From assembly GCA_038528235.1 (NCBI GenBank), contig JBCBEX010000102.1, forward strand, positions 1 to 14,600: a stretch of 14,600 nt of DNA, read 5' to 3'. The notes beneath the pieces are model-generated. The model made no database searches. It saw nothing but the letters and a program-made list of their open reading frames with translations, and was not told where the DNA came from. Source of the DNA: JBCBEX01 sp038528235. Its GTDB lineage: Bacteria; Bacteroidota; Rhodothermia; Rhodothermales; Rubricoccaceae. Position numbers and translations under genes: made by a program. Below are positions 14,197 to 14,600 of this stretch, piece after piece (position 1 is the stretch's first letter; every line of letters starts with the position of its first letter).

Positions 14197-14211
14197 CTGC
14201 CGTTCTGGCAG
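14197..14211 (-). promoter_or_regulatory. Small hairpin in the htpX leader
   Basis: CTGCC-GTTCT-GGCAG is a perfect 5-bp inverted repeat with a 5-nt loop, 8-22 nt upstream of the htpX ATG, where a ribosome would first contact the mRNA. It could modulate translation, but a stem this short can arise by chance in GC-rich DNA. Confidence 0.3.
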
Positions 14212-14323
14212 CGGTTGGTGGGAATGACTTGACGAGCCGGTATACGCCAAACCCTGTGCCCGGGTGCATCCGTGGCAGGACCATCCCTCCGGCTTCACGC
14301 GGCCTGCACAAAGCCTACTCCCA

Positions 14324-14600
14324 TCACACGAAGGCAACCTGTACATGAGGCCGGGCCTGAAGCCGAAGCGACAACTCTGCCTTGACATGCTTCAGTTCAT
14401 CCTCATCAAGGGGATTCGGTCCCGTAAGGAGCACTACCCTCTCGAATAGGAGACAACTTTCCGATTTGTGCTGGACCTGCCGGATTCGGTCCAACACGTA
14501 GAACCAGAACGTAACGATGACTTGCTCTACCCCTTCTCGGTAAATCGACAGAGCTACGAGGCTCTCGTGAGGCCACACGTCGAGCCTGAGGCGGACCCCA
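14324..14600 (-). CDS. C-terminal part of an unrecognised protein in low-GC DNA; N-terminus outside the window
   Basis: The frame is open from the right edge to TGA 14326-14324, giving about 92 residues. It reads like a real globular protein: VWPHESLVALSIYREG, VIVTFWFYVLDRI, ESCLLFERVVLL, then a charged helix LDEDELKHVKAELSLRLQ. A GTG at 14578 could act as an internal start, but the frame continues upstream with sensible residues, so I treat it as partial. Codon use is mixed (GTA, CTT, CCT, GAT, AAA, AGT, TGT), and bases 14341-14580 are 54% G+C (130 of 240), whereas a clpX stretch such as 1861-1920 is 72%. This suggests recent acquisition or a different expression class. I do not recognise the family. 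It is co-oriented with htpX, 134 bp upstream of it. Confidence 0.55.
   Translation of the reverse strand, partial: GVRLRLDVWPHESLVALSIYREGVEQVIVTFWFYVLDRIRQVQHKSESCLLFERVVLLTGPNPLDEDELKHVKAELSLRLQARPHVQVAFV

Noticed and set aside
1..14600. CRISPR arrays, tRNA or rRNA genes, insertion sequences
   Set aside because: No regularly spaced repeats, cloverleaf-like segments, rRNA-like stretches or transposase motifs were seen on either strand.

Overview
The window is high-GC DNA from a bacterium, most likely a member of Bacteroidota/Rhodothermota such as a Rhodothermales relative. Three things point there: the leftmost frame ends in a type IX secretion (T9SS) C-terminal sorting sequence; three tandem DUF3857/transglutaminase-like proteins are of a type I associate with Bacteroidota; and two promoters fit the Bacteroidota -33/-7 pattern (TTG, 20-nt spacer, TAnnTTnG). 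The lineage is an inference from these features, because no rRNA or other marker is present.

Layout. 1-99 (+) is the tail of a T9SS cargo protein. It converges on an RsmB/NOP-family RNA m5C methyltransferase (134-1099, -), which is divergent from clpX (1240-2517, +). clpX converges, with only 7 bp between, on a block of three paralogous secreted DUF3857/transglutaminase-fold proteins read leftward (8603 to 2525). The two upstream paralogs have lost the catalytic Cys and His, while the last keeps both. Further right, also on the minus strand, are a long-chain acyl-CoA synthetase (8732-10588) and a TetR/AcrR regulator (10753-11394). pepT (11592-12902) and a 56-residue single-pass membrane protein (13057-13227) lie on the plus strand. 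They converge on htpX (13359-14189, -), with a large nested inverted repeat between. The right edge (14324-14600, -) holds the C-terminal end of an unrecognised protein in DNA of clearly lower GC.

How the genes relate. Most of the window is housekeeping: protein quality control (ClpX, HtpX), peptide turnover (PepT), RNA modification and fatty-acid activation with a probable local regulator. The part most worth a second look is the triple DUF3857 cluster. One paralog looks catalytically competent and two look like pseudoenzymes, all three have signal peptides, and two copies share almost identical promoter cores. I see no CRISPR array, tRNA, rRNA, insertion sequence or recognisable defence system.
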